Assembly: GCF_019649055.1 (NCBI RefSeq)
Contig: NW_026570221.1
Coordinates: 248,001 to 312,000 of the forward strand
Direction of reading: 5' to 3'
Length of the DNA stretch: 64,000 nt
Source: Paramacrobiotus metropolitanus
Lineage: Eukaryota; Tardigrada; Eutardigrada; Parachela; Macrobiotidae
In this document: positions 1 to 10,147 of the stretch, in pieces
How positions within the stretch are numbered: position 1 is the first letter of the stretch
Layout of the letters: each line of letters opens with the position of its first letter
Made by a program: the position numbers and the translations under genes
The notes under the pieces: generated by a model
Told to the model about the DNA's origin: nothing
The model's database searches: none
The model's input: only the letters and a program-made list of their open reading frames with translations

Positions 1-2624
1 TCATAAAGAACGTCATCGTCGCGAGGGGAAATGTAGATCGTGCTACCGCAACAGGAGCGATTGTCTGGTGGACAATCCAATTTCCTGCACTGAATGCAGC
101 CGTCGGCTCCACAACCAACAGTGTTACGATATCCATAAGAAGAAAAGGAAAAATGGAAAGAATTATTGCGAGCAAATGTTCATCTGCCAGGCATGCGGTG
201 TTTTTGTGAATCTTTCCAGTCGTGGCAAAAACGTAAAACAGCAGTGCGGAGAAATTTATTGCAACACGTGCAATGGTATTTTTCTCCAAGCTACGCATTT
301 GTGCTACATAAAACCTCTCAAGGCACCGCCACCATGGTAGCAAGAAGAAATGAAATACATTTTCTTCGATTACGAAACCTGCAACGATCCAGTGATTGGT
401 CACGTGCTCACATGCATCGTTGCGCAATATGCTGATGGTTCGGAAGTACGTTTTCCGGAAGATGGTCAGCCGATGAATGCGGAAGTTGATGAGGCATTTG
501 GGCGCTGGCTGTTTTAAGAAAAGCATCGGGGATTTACTATCATAGCACAAAATTTTCGAGGCTACGATGGGCATTTTGTCCTAAAGTACATGTTGGACAA
601 CGCTTGAAAGGTGTGGAAGTCATCAAGCGCGGGACGCAGTTGTTGGAATTGCGGTACCGCAAACCGGGGATCCGGTCACGTGATACACTCTACTTTCTGG
701 CTTTGAAGTTGAGTCAAATACCAAAAGCGGTTGACTTGGAAATTGAAGTGCAGAAAGGCGACTTCCCACATAGATTTATTAAGCCTGAAAATTGGGATAA
801 AACTGATTTGCCCTGGCCCGAGCCGGAACAGAACATGACTGATAAAATACGAAAAAAGCAAAAAGAAGATTTTCTAAAGTGGCACGCTGAAGCTAAAGCG
901 GCCGCCAATAGGATGTTCAATTTTCGGGAGCAGATGATGATACATTGCTCGAACGATCTTTCGGTTTTTCGTGTGTGTGCGTTAAAGTTTATCAGCGATT
1001 ACCAAGCTCTGACGTCGCTGAATCCAATGGAAAGCATGACCATGCCTTCGGCCTGCAACCGGTACTGGAGAATGTTTCACCTTCCCGAGAACAAAGTTGC
1101 CGCGTTATCCAGTCACGGACCGCACAGAAACCAACAAACTAGCATTCCAGCCACGCAATGGCTGGAATGGGAGAACATGAGCGAAAACGGCCGTATATGC
1201 CATGGTCGGAACGGCAAAGAAGTTAAAATTGGGCGATACTTTATAGACGGTTTTGACAAGGAGACACAAACCGTTTACGAGTATAACGGCTGCGTCTTCC
1301 ATGGACATCCTTTCTGTACTGAAGAAAACGATGTTGTACCGAAAGAAAATGCGCGAAGTTTACGAAGAGCTCCAGGAACTCGAACGCTCCTTGAAAGTCA
1401 GGGCTACACTGTGAAGGTGAAATGGAGCTGTGAGTGGCTAAGATAAGATCCTAAGAACGATAAGATCCCGATATTGCCGCATTTCTGCTGAATATGAACA
1501 TTCGTGAGCCAATGATTCCTCGTGACGCCTTCAAAGGAGGCAGGACGAATGCCAGTCGTTTGTATTACCAAGTAAAGGATGACGAAGAAGTTAGACACTA
1601 TGACGTTGTTAGCTTATACCCATTCGTGAACAAGACCAAGGCATATCCGGTTGGCCATCCTGAAGTAATCGTATCAATTTCAAGGATGCCAAAGATTTTT
1701 TTGGACCGGTCTACTGCAAAGTAGCGGCTCCGGATCAATGCCAGTATCCAGTCTTACCGGCCACGATAAACGGCAAACTCATGTTTGTTTTGTGCAAAAA
1801 ATGCGCGATGGAAAAAGCGGCGAGCCGCTGTGCGCATACAGACGATGATCGCTGTTTCGAAGGGGTTTGGGCGACACCCGAACTACATCATGGGATCGAT
1901 GTGGGGTGTCGTGTTGTGGAAATGTATGAAGTGCGGCACTACGCAGTCTGACACCAAGCTCTTTGCGGCATACATGCAAAAGTTTCAAAGGTGAAAATGG
2001 AAGCTAGTGGTTGGCCTGCGTGGTGCGATACCGATGAAAAAAAGCCAAGTTTACTCAGACTGTTAAAGAACGCGCAGGCATTTTCTTGGATCCTGATGCT
2101 ATGGTTCTCGGTGCTGGAAAGAAGAGCACTACCAAGATTGTGGTGAACAGTCTTTGGGGTAAAACCGGTGAAAGTTGCGATATGAACTAAATGGAGTTTG
2201 TCTACGACCCTAAACGGTATTCTAATCTGTGTAGTTCAAAAGCTATTGAAATACATGATGTCTGCGGCGTAAGCCCAACGTGTCTGATGGTAACACACTC
2301 GAAAGTGGATGACTACAATGAAGGCAGCGCATTGAGTTGAAAGTGAAAGGTATGATGCAAAGCGGATCTACGGAAGATAATTTGGATTGGAACTCGGTCA
2401 CGAAGGAGCTGACGCGGACTGGAAAAACCCTGGATTTTAACCAGCTGAAGCGGCTACTGGACGGTGTTGATGGGCATGTGCAGGTTGTATATCCAGAATA
2501 CATCAAACGAAATGGAAAAACCCAAGAAATTAATACTGTTCAGTTGGCTAAAATATTGAAGCTTGTTTACGACAAGCGCATCATAGTGGATGATTTTACA
2601 ACGCTGCCTTTTAGCACGCGATAG
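1..2624 (+). pseudogene. Polinton/Maverick protein-primed DNA polymerase B, decayed, cut by window edge
   Basis: This is a relic of the family B polymerase that copies Polinton elements. The reading frame is already open at base 2. Paired cysteines and histidines (about 30-320) look like the zinc-binding region that precedes the exonuclease in Polinton polymerases. Exonuclease motif I (FDYET) is near 365-380 and motif II (NFRGYD) near 553-570. Then come the family signature NGCVFHGHP (about 1284-1310), the motif A region with SLYP (about 1610-1620), the motif B region with NSLWGK (about 2147-2164), and a C-terminal stretch with VYDKR ending at 2624. The frame is broken by at least four in-frame stops (338, about 515, about 604, about 2187) and several frameshifts, so no active enzyme is made. 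The gene converges on the protease gene at 2862. Identity is secure; the exact number of lesions is not. Confidence 0.9.
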
Positions 2625-2861
2625 AAACAAAGAGGGTGGGGAAAAAATCAATCAAAGAAAGCGGAAAACCTAATCTGTTTGCGTCGCTTCGTCGCTTACC
2701 ATTACATCCAGCACCTCTTTCGTATTTTTCTTGATTCTTCTAACTGCGTACGATTAGCAGACTTGATAAAATAGGAAACAATTTCTAAAGTATTGAAAAC
2801 TACCAGCAGCATGGTGACCAGTAGTGCAAAGAATACTGATGCTGCTTTTTTAGCTAACGGC
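2625..2861. other. Convergent 3' junction of polymerase and protease genes
   Basis: No gene is visible here. The stretch separates the + strand polymerase end from the - strand protease end. It includes a 40-base A/G-rich segment (about 2627-2670) that is closely repeated at 12229-12270, just after the ADP-ribosylhydrolase relic. Confidence 0.5.
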
Positions 2862-3362
2862 TTAACCATTTCTTATAAGGTCGCGTATAAATGTCGCGTC
2901 ACGGACTACAGTCCTTAGTCGGAAGAACTTGTTGATGAATTTACATACAAATTTATCACTCACCCGTTTATGCTTAGTGAGAGCAGACATCACGTCTTTA
3001 TACCAAAACCCGTAGCAACGTAATAAAACAAAAAACATGCTATATTGATCACATACAGTACTATCAGTGTTCTGTCGCTCAGTGTTCGACATTATGACAA
3101 AGTCATTGTCTATCAATTTTTTAATGTTATCTGAATATTCGCCGGGATTTTTCCAATACGAATCAAAAACCTCCATCGTTCCTAGTTTTATACAATAAAA
3201 TGCTACCCAGTGTTCATCCGCAGCACCTGACGGTTGAGTGTTAGATATGTATGTACCTGGAAATTCTTTTACTGGCAGTTTATCACTGGCAAATACTCCG
3301 ACAAAAATGTCGCGAACGTTAGGATCTTGCTTTAGCGCGGAATCTATTTGTAGGCTGTTCAT
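2862..3362 (-). CDS. Polinton adenain-like cysteine protease (PRO)
   Basis: A 166-residue uninterrupted frame matches the C5-type cysteine protease of Polintons, related to the adenovirus maturation protease. The family processes capsid precursors. The motif GTYISNT (36-42) is followed by a catalytic His in DEHW (H51), an acidic partner in EVFDSYW (D67), the oxyanion glutamine Q97 and the nucleophile in VCDQY (C104). Spacing and order fit the family and every expected catalytic residue is present, unlike in most neighbours. It is the last gene of the - strand block, directly downstream of the major capsid gene, and faces the polymerase gene. The ATG at 3362 follows a 76-base gap after the capsid gene. 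Inference: it is intact by chance or recently inactivated, since the element as a whole is dead. Confidence 0.85.
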   Translation of the reverse strand: MNSLQIDSALKQDPNVRDIFVGVFASDKLPVKEFPGTYISNTQPSGAADEHWVAFYCIKLGTMEVFDSYWKNPGEYSDNIKKLIDNDFVIMSNTERQNTDSTVCDQYSMFFVLLRCYGFWYKDVMSALTKHKRVSDKFVCKFINKFFRLRTVVRDATFIRDLIRNG

Positions 3363-3438
3363 GGCGCAAAGTCGAAAAGTACTTGCCGATTGTTGTTAAT
3401 TTCGATAATGTTATCGAAGACCATCATAGCTAGGCAAA

Positions 3439-4667
3439 CTATATCTTCAGGTAGCGGTTTTGCAAATTTAACATGATGTTTAAGTTACCTTGCCTTATCA
3501 GCGACAACGCTCCTCTACCCGTATGCCCGCGAGTGAAGCCAAACCCAGAAATACTGAAACCACCCTTGTTAAATACGGACCTGTCAAGTGATAGTTCATA
3601 ATGACCTTCATGCTGCCGCTCGAGAGTATCTAACAACCCTTCATATCCCTCAATTGACGCACCGTTCTGGAAATCTAAGTTATACCCCCACGTAGGAAAA
3701 AGCTGTCCGTCAATTTCAGCACTTAAGTTAGATATGTCGAAATGATGGAAATTGAACGGAGTTGACTTAAAATCGCCAACGAACGAGCGATTGGGTGACA
3801 CTGCAAAGAACACTACCTTGACTAACTGTCGAATAACAATATTCGCCCAGGACAGTTGCTGCTGACATGATTGCATTGTGGTCTTGAAGCAACTCGCTCG
3901 ATGTGATACTTTGCGTTAGTTTTGACCAGTTGCTTCGACATGGCTGCTAAAAAGTTTGGAGATGGTTCATACTTTCGAACTTTTAGCTTGGGGTTTCGAA
4001 TAGCAAAAGCATTTGGAGCCGCTAGATCATTATCAGTAAGAAAACAATTGTTAGCCCTGTTTCGTATCAGTTTAATGCTCAACTCAACACCAGGAATTAG
4101 TGGTCGGTCTTGCTGGAACAAATCGCAGTGTAGTTTACCAGACAACCGCAACGGACGGAAAGTCTGCAACCATGTTCTTCGCGTTTCGGCACCCTTACTA
4201 TGAAATGTTGTTGCCCCATTTATCTCATTCATGTATAACGGGTCTTTGTCAAGGTCAGTGTCCAACGCAAATCCACACAGGCTCAACTGACTGTTCTGAG
4301 CCTGAACAGTGAAATCCAAAAGGGATTCAATGTACGCTCGAATGTGATACAAAGGGCTGTTATCGGTTATGTTGCGACCTCCCAACGAAACAGTAACTGA
4401 CTGAAATAAACTATGCAAAATATTGTTAATTGGTGCAAGACAGTCTTTTTCTGTTGGAACAGTACCAGCAGAATTAGTAACGTGTAAATCACATGAAAAT
4501 CTGATGTCAGCTAAACTGATAAGATCGGTTTGACACGGTAAAATTGTAAATACAACATCGTTAGAATCGTCGGTTACGGCTTGAGGTGGTCCCAAGTCAT
4601 AGTCATGTGTTTTCCCCCTTTCTGTTAGCGTAGCTGGAAGATAAAACAAGTGACTTTCCAACAGCAT
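3439..4667 (-). pseudogene. Polinton major capsid protein (double jelly roll), frameshifted
   Basis: Two - strand frames together cover a Polinton major capsid protein of about 410 residues, the usual size. The upstream part (ATG at 4667) carries ILHSLFQSVTVSLGG, the YHIRAYIESLLDF segment and the LHCDLFQQDRPLIPGV segment, all typical of the first half of the hexon-like capsid protein. The downstream part, in a different frame and ending at 3439, carries the PFNFHHFDI segment and a C-terminal RQGNLNI motif. The frames overlap between 3822 and 3876, so a single small indel near 3850 probably explains the break. The open frame runs above 4667 to about 4700 but has no ATG there. Its neighbours are the small YRG protein gene and the protease gene. 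Confidence 0.88.
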
Positions 4668-4703
4668 GGAGGGTTCTAAACCCAGCTTCAATAAGAGCAA
4701 TCG

Positions 4704-5084
4704 TTACAGTTTGTCTTTTATAGCGTCTATTGCGCGTTGACGTTTCGTGATTTTGATCATTATCTTTCGACGCCGACCCTTAATGCCCGAACCTTGTTGT
4801 TGGGCCGTGTTGCGTAATTTCTCGCTAACATGCCCAACAGCTTCATTGATTAGGGATTCCTGCCTTGCTGGCCATTTTTTCATTTGAGGTTGGGCCGTTG
4901 GAATTAAATTGTTTATATGCGGTGCTACTATGCTGAACAAACCCTTTGCAAATCCAATTACACGTCCCCAGAAACTACCACCTTTCATGGGTGCGCCACG
5001 ATAATATGGCATACCGTACCCATGCTGCTTGGTAAAGATCTGGGTGTAGCGGCGCTCGTCAAATTTTAACTCCTGTAGAACCAT
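4704..5084 (-). CDS. Small Polinton virion-type protein with a GYGMPYYRG motif
   Basis: This is a 126-residue intact frame with ATG at 5084. It starts two bases after the stop of the penton-like gene and ends just before the capsid gene, so it belongs to the structural block. The N-terminal segment GYGMPYYRGAPMKGG (about 22-36), followed by a hydrophobic stretch near residues 38-60 and a Lys/Arg-rich tail (GRRRK, TKRQR), resembles the small basic minor virion proteins found beside Polinton capsid genes. In adenoviruses comparable proteins act inside the capsid and are cut by the protease. The role here is inferred from position and composition only. Confidence 0.65.
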   Translation of the reverse strand: MVLQELKFDERRYTQIFTKQHGYGMPYYRGAPMKGGSFWGRVIGFAKGLFSIVAPHINNLIPTAQPQMKKWPARQESLINEAVGHVSEKLRNTAQQQGSGIKGRRRKIMIKITKRQRAIDAIKDKL

Positions 5085-5085
5085 T

Positions 5086-5804
5086 TTAGTGCTTCTTTGG
5101 TCGAAAGTGTAATTTAATTACTGATGTACCTGGATGAAAGAGTACTTCTTTCCCTAAATCATCGCGGATTGCTATTTCTATAGTTTGAAACGTATGGTAG
5201 GCTAACGGCATATAATGCGGACTTACTGTCTCTCGAAATGAATCCGCTTGAGTCGATAAGGTGCGTAAAAAGGCGCCATTGAGTCACCTACAAACCCATG
5301 TGTAAGCACGTCACAATATACATGCACGAGACGATTATGCTGTCCCGGACATAACATATGAGTCAGAGCATCTCTGCTGTTATATGTGTACTGGTGTAGT
5401 ATACCTAGTGCGCGCGCGTATTTGGAGCCCGTAATAGTTAAAGCGAGGCCTGGTGTGATGTTTAACTGAGCTGCTTGATCAGTTACCGTTATCTGGCCGA
5501 AGGTTTTCGAGTCCCTATCATCTACGTTTTCCCTCAACAGTTTGTTAACCGTACTGAAGTAAATGATTTTCATCCTCAAAAGCATGTACATCGACAATTC
5601 TAAGAATTCCAGACGGGATACAGTCACGCGAGACAGTAATGGCTAATCCGGTATTAAACCTTATCCGCATAGGCGGAGAAAAATGTCCGAAAGACCTACT
5701 TCCCACGCACCGTCTAAATCTATAGGTCTAGCAAGAAGCGTTGTAAACTTACCAGGGCAGTTATCAGAGTATGACCCGTCTGGCGCCGAAGACGGCAATG
5801 TCAT
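5086..5804 (-). pseudogene. Polinton penton-like minor capsid protein, frameshifted
   Basis: Fragments in several - strand frames make up a penton-base-like minor capsid protein. The start is FYMTLPSS (ATG near 5804), followed by FTTLLARPIDL and AWEVGLSDIF, the usual N-terminal signature. The central frame (5223-5627) has LNITPGLALTITG and VHVYCDVL...GFVGDSMAP, matching the family's second half. The C-terminal stretch with PLAYHTFQTIEI and LHFRPKKH lies in a third frame and ends at 5086. Breaks fall near 5640-5670 and near 5222-5245. The fold (single jelly roll, capsid vertex) is family knowledge. The gene is separated by one base from the following small gene, showing the tight virus-like packing of the block. 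Confidence 0.8.
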
Positions 5805-5874
5805 GTAAAACCTTATTTCAAATCTTCTGTGTTTTCCCAAGAGTCATAAGGAGAACCGTATCCATACCAACGTA

Positions 5875-6470
5875 CTAAGTGCTGTACTTTTCTTTATGTT
5901 TCCTTTCCCTTAATATCCTAGAGCTCCTGTGATATGGGTTTTCTGCCATTATGGATAACTTTTCCGGAAAAAACTTACCGTCTACAGGTTCGCCAGCTAA
6001 ATCTTCGACCGTGTAAAGGTAATTGCACCCGCTTCGTGAAGTGTGGGTTATTTTAAAAGTTTCTTCTGTGAAACGAGTCTCGTACTCTTTTTCAAATGTC
6101 TGTTTCTTTTTTGCCAAACGTACATGATCGCCAACAGCAAATGTTGGTTTTGGATTTTTCATACCTTTTTGTTGATCAACCATCTTCTGGAGAATTTTCT
6201 CAGCTTCATCAAGACCGACGTCTTTAGGGGCTACTCCTGTACCCGAGTGGTTCGTAGAATTGTAAGCCGATAAAACCTTAGGAAGGATATCAATGAATCG
6301 GTATGTGTTGTTTTCGGTCATGAACACATACAACCGGTCTTCAATTTTACGCTTTAGACGTACAACCATCGCACATTTTACATCATCGTTTTTTGTTGTA
6401 AAAAATGTAACGTTACATTCTTCAGAAAACTTACGCATGTCTTTACTAACAAATTCCTTACCAGACCTGG
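5875..6470 (-). pseudogene. Maverick-type retroviral-like integrase, 5'-truncated, catalytic Glu lost
   Basis: This is the C-terminal part of the RVE-type integrase that inserts Polintons. The frame begins at the junction with a foreign element: GKEFVSK (just after where the second catalytic Asp would be) continues into FFTTKNDDVKCAMVVR. In the family the last segment ends in VER, whose Glu completes the DDE triad; here it is Val (residue 26 of the frame opening at 6438, codon GTA). Downstream come YRFIDILPKVLSAYN, then a KPTFAVGDHVRLAKKK segment typical of the C-terminal DNA-binding domain, and a basic tail. The zinc-binding N-terminus and the first two catalytic Asp residues are gone. The gene is dead both by truncation and by the Glu change. 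Confidence 0.85.
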
Positions 6471-7625
6471 GCAGTTATGAGATTTCGACTCATAGTTAGA
6501 GCTAAGAGTTAATCGCAGCTCGCGAGTTACGCTACGAGTTAAGTTAGCCGCAATAACTAGAGCTAACTGGAGTTAACTTCTGATAAAAAAAACAATGATT
6601 TTATTAATCAACTTCAAGTAGTCTTTTATGCATGCCGATATCACTTTCACCAGATTTGAGACACAGACCATTGATGATTTTTTTCCTAAAACTGGTTTTT
6701 GAAATTCATGCTTCTTCTAATGTTTCTTTTTCATGTTTTTCTTGAGGGAGAGAGCGAGAGACGCATTTTTTTTGAGGGAGGAAGATAAAATAAAAATTAA
6801 ACATAAGAAAAAATAAAAATGAAACAAAAGAACGAAACATAAGAAACTATTCTTGTGTTTTTCGTGTTCTGTTCTTATTGTTTTTCTGCCTGTTTTCTCT
6901 CTCCGTCAAGAAAAAATCAAACATGACAAAATTCCTCCCTCTTTTTACCCACACAAAAATTCCTCCGTCTCTAAATTCCTCCCTTTTTTCGACACTGGCT
7001 TTTTAGGGCCGATAGCCGGCAACGCTGAACTTTTTTACTGTGATTTCGCTTCACATGGCTACCGAAGTTAGTGTAGCTGTTTGACAGTGTTGACCGCGTT
7101 ATTACGCTGCCCTAATGGGCAGGTAGCAAAGACGCACAGACGATCAATTCCCGTGTGATTTTGGTGCGGAACATGATTTGTCCTCGCGTTAGCAAAATTT
7201 TGCTCCGCAAAAAATTACGTTCTCTGGACGCTGTTAATTGAGCTCAAATTAAACGACCACACCCACTGTCAGCATGGACTCTCCGATGCATATTCATCTA
7301 GAAAGGCCTGTTCGGTCGTAGTGTACGTCGGCTCGAGAAATTTTGTACACGCATACTTTTGTAATTATTGCAATTTATGCGATCCACGGTTAAAATGGCA
7401 TTTTTTCTGATATTTTCTATATTTTAATTTCATTTTTGCTTTCAACTGAATCCCGCATTAAACTCGAGTTGCGCTATATCATTTTTGAGTTGCGCTAAAG
7501 TTAAGTTTTCGTCCCGGCGAGTTAAGCTTCAAAGTTAAGTTATAACTCGTTAACTCGAAAAAAACTCGCGTTAAGTTTAATAGTTAAAAGTTAAGTTGAA
7601 TTTAAGTTTAACTGTTATCGGACTT
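6470..7625. mobile_element. Non-autonomous DNA element with GAGTTAA/AGTTAAC subterminal repeats
   Basis: About 1.15 kb interrupts the Polinton between the integrase remnant and the next virion gene. Both ends are dense in GAGTTAA, AGTTAAC and TTAACTC words (6480-6570 and 7490-7610), while the middle is A/T-rich with GAGGGA-rich stretches (about 6745-6990). Subterminal repeats of this type are common in hAT-like elements. The outer ends are CAGTTATGAG on the left and AACTGTTATCG on the right. I cannot confirm proper terminal repeats or a target duplication, and the 5' part of the integrase is missing, so a deletion accompanied or followed the insertion. No coding capacity is seen. Confidence 0.5.
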
Positions 7626-7629
7626 CGGA

Positions 7630-8186
7630 ATGCGTCTAACATGGACTTTTTTCCCAAAGGGGGTTTTTTCAGCTTCCGATAAACATGTTTGACTACCGGT
7701 TTGCTTGGAACAACTTGTATTTGCGGCTCACCAGGCACTTGTACATATTGTACAATTGGTTGTGATGGTACCTCGACATACTTATATTCAACTAACGGCG
7801 GGGCTGTTGCTTGAATACCCTGTTCATGGATGTCGGAACAGCCTGCACAATTTGACGGGCTACGTTTGGACCCGCTTGACTATATTGATCTTTAAGAACA
7901 CCTGTAGAATAAGCTTCTAAACTTTTATCAATCATTATGGGTGACGTATTTCTTGCAGCAGCAACAGACTCAACCTGCACGGTTTCCAACAATGGAGTCG
8001 CGACTGGAGCGTTACCCGTATTTTTTAAACGCTGGTAATCAAAAGCAGCCTTCGCCATGAGCTGCTGTGTAATTCCATGACCAATGTCCTGAGATTTTTT
8101 CCAAGCAGTCGGCGCGGGAACACCTTTCCAAGCATTCTTCTGTCTTAAAAACTCGGTTTCGGGAACTAAAACGTACGTCTTTATTT
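7630..8186 (-). pseudogene. Polinton virion-associated protein (YVLVPE type), start codon lost and frameshifted
   Basis: The frame opens at KTYVLVPETEF (8183 downward), a beginning I associate with one of the conserved small Polinton proteins, and continues through WKGVPAPTAWKKSQDIGHG to the segment at 7792-8058. A frameshift near 7795 moves the rest, rich in Val/Pro/Gln (VPSQPIVQYVQVPG), into another frame that runs to the foreign-element junction near 7625. The expected ATG is ATA: the junction with the upstream gene reads AAATAAAG, while the preceding gene junction is an intact ATGA overlap. A single G-to-A change would convert ATGA to ATAA, removing this start but leaving the upstream stop functional. 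Function is unknown. Confidence 0.65.
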
Positions 8187-8495
8187 TGCTAGAAAAGAAG
8201 AGACTAATGTTTCTAAAGCTGGAAGCAAAACGTTGAAAAATCCGCCTTTTTGTTGTAATATTTTACGTTTTTTTGAGCGGTCTGTACCAGCTAGACGCTT
8301 GATTGTTGAAGAATGTTTTCGAGCCCGAGCTAAATCAACTTTGCTAAGACCGGTGGGTTGCTTAATTAGGTTTAAGCGGGCTTCTTCGATTGCGCTTATT
8401 TGTTGCTTAGTTGCCAGCTGAACAAAGCTTCTTCTCTGACGTGGTGTCAGAAGCTTTAACGCTTCAGCAAGTCGAAAAATTTCTTCTGGTTTCAT
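8181..8495 (-). CDS. Small Polinton protein with a C-terminal QQKGGF motif
   Basis: This is a 104-residue intact frame. Its ATG overlaps the TGA of the upstream ATPase gene (ATGA), and its stop overlaps the start region of the next gene. The N-terminal half (LAEALKLLTPRQRRSFVQLA) is helical and charged. The C-terminal half is basic (KHSSTIKRLAGTDRSKKRKILQ is the trend) and ends in QQKGGFFNVLLPALETLVSS. The combination of QKGGF and a hydrophobic tail recalls small conserved Polinton proteins of unknown role, probably virion components. Position between packaging ATPase and structural genes supports that; function is not shown by the sequence. Confidence 0.6.
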   Translation of the reverse strand: MKPEEIFRLAEALKLLTPRQRRSFVQLATKQQISAIEEARLNLIKQPTGLSKVDLARARKHSSTIKRLAGTDRSKKRKILQQKGGFFNVLLPALETLVSSFLAK

Positions 8496-9126
8496 TTTTT
8501 AACATATGTTCGTCTATACTCAAACACGTACGACTGAAGGCGAACATTGTCTGGAGCTTCGGGTCTAAGACTTATCAGTAAATAACCATAAGTTCATTTA
8601 TAGCCTTTCGGTAGGCCTACAGCATATGTGGCATACCTAACTGACGTGCAAGTGTTTTAGCTTGCTGAACATCGCGAACTGATTTGAAAATTAACAAATA
8701 CTGAAAATTCAGAGCAGTATCACGCATGCTCTTTCCTTGTTTGTATAAATTCTGAGATATAAAAATCACAGAAACATTTTTATGATGAACGTCGCGAGTA
8801 AAAATCGTGGAACACTTTGGCGTTCCAGCAATTTCTTCCAATAAATCATCTAAAACTAGCAGGAGTAGGACGTCTTTGTCAAAAAAATGCTCATCTTCTA
8901 CGATGGAAGTAAGACCTTGGACAAGTTCAATATTTTTTTCAAAAATTTGGAAGGCATCTTGCCAAGCACTATAAGCATATGCTATCCTAACAGTGGGTGG
9001 ATTGAAACTCTCCGTAAGATTTCGCAAGAGCTTTATTGTAAAAGTCGATTTTCTTGACATAGTTGGACCACGAATATATATCGCGCAGGGATTTTTAAAG
9101 CGGAAATCAAAACTCAGTTTTTCCAT
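8492..9126 (-). pseudogene. Polinton FtsK/HerA-type packaging ATPase, Walker A degraded
   Basis: This is the relic of the genome-packaging ATPase. From the ATG at 9126 the frame has the P-loop region GPTMSRKST (residues 20-28), where the family has GPTGSGKT/S: two loop glycines are replaced (Met23, Arg25), which should abolish nucleotide binding. Walker B is conserved (LLLLVLDDLLEE, about 86-97), followed by the family block DVHHKNVSVIFISQNLYKQGK and LLIFKSVRD. A frameshift plus an in-frame stop near 8585-8620 separate the C-terminal part (YGYLLISLRPEAPDNVRL), which ends at 8492 in an ATGA overlap with the next gene. In intact elements this enzyme pumps DNA into the capsid. Confidence 0.87.
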
Positions 9127-9178
9127 TCTAAATTTCTCCGGATTTCAGTTGCAAACTATCGGCCACTTCGCAATACAC

Positions 9179-10068
9179 TCAATCACAAAAACTCTCAAAT
9201 GGTGCTCTTGAAACGATCAGGGTTTTTACTTTTCCACACCGTAGTGGTATACTTTTCAAGGAGGTTTTAATTTGTTCAGTTGTGCAGTGTATCTGCAACA
9301 GTGATCTAGCTCCGAGAACTACACACTTTCCAGTATGGAAAACGTTAACGGTAGTTTCCAATAACGGAAACCCGCAATTTGATCGCTAAAAAAAAGCTCA
9401 GGTTCATAGAAAAATGCGACCAGGAAAATTCCCAGGGCTAGCTGAAGAAAGTTTCTCGGGCAACAGCTGTAACTTTGGTGACGTCTGCGGGGCATCGTTT
9501 GCTCCCAGTTCCATGCCTGCTTCCTCTCCAGTGGGAAAACGTTTGCGCTGTTTCTTTTTCAGTGGAGAATCGTGATTGCGGTCTTCTGTAGATTTACGCT
9601 CTGCATTCCGCTTTTCTTTCAAAATCTGGCTATACAGCTTATTTAAATTTATTATTTCACTGTAAGCATACGTACAGACTATATTTGCCACAAAACGCTC
9701 TTTAAAAGTCACGTCAATGCAGTTTACCCTCAAGATTCTCAAATACTGTTCTAGTAACCCATTTGCTTCTTCTATGGACTTACCACCTATTACGATCACC
9801 TTACCATTCTGGAAGATCTGACAGAATGTATGTGGCTGGTCTACAAGTCTGATGTTAACTGCGTTGAAATTTTCACCTTCGTAGCATGTTTCCCGAAGAC
9901 TTCTAGAACATGCTCAAGATCAACTTTCTCGTTGAACTGCACCACCAGAATAATGTTGTGGATTTCCATGACTGAACGCATTACTTGCAACAGTGTCAGC
10001 AAGAAGGCTTTATATACTTCACTGCTGAGACTGTCGCAAATAATGGCGTTTTTCAGCCTTTTTTTCAT
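9179..10068 (-). pseudogene. TATA-binding-protein-like gene in the Polinton block, frameshifted
   Basis: Read from 10068 down, three frames together show the two-repeat TBP saddle fold. The first repeat has an N-terminal strand (NIILVVQFNEKVDL), then QIFQNGKVIVIGGKS, which parallels FSSGKMVCTGAKS of eukaryotic TBP. The second repeat begins FVANIVCTYAYSEIINLNKL, continues with FYEPELFLAIKLR and ends VNVFHTGKCVVLGARSL, matching the YEPELFPGL and FxSGKxVxTGAK blocks. Breaks lie near 9843 and 9360-9410. A segment of about 65 residues rich in Lys/Arg/Glu (with LKKKQRKR, NLS-like) interrupts the second repeat before YEPELF. The gene sits between the ATPase and an unknown ORF on the same strand. In cells TBP binds the TATA minor groove; a role in element transcription is inferred. 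Confidence 0.72.
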
Positions 10069-10147
10069 AACAAAAGCGACTAATAGAAAACAAACAAGAA
10101 CAGCAACAGCAACAATTTTATAGTGCTACAGAACATGAGAAGAGCGG

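Noticed and set aside
5223-5627. The central penton-like frame as a complete independent gene
   Set aside because: Family-typical N- and C-terminal blocks continue in other frames on both sides, so it is the middle of a frameshifted gene.
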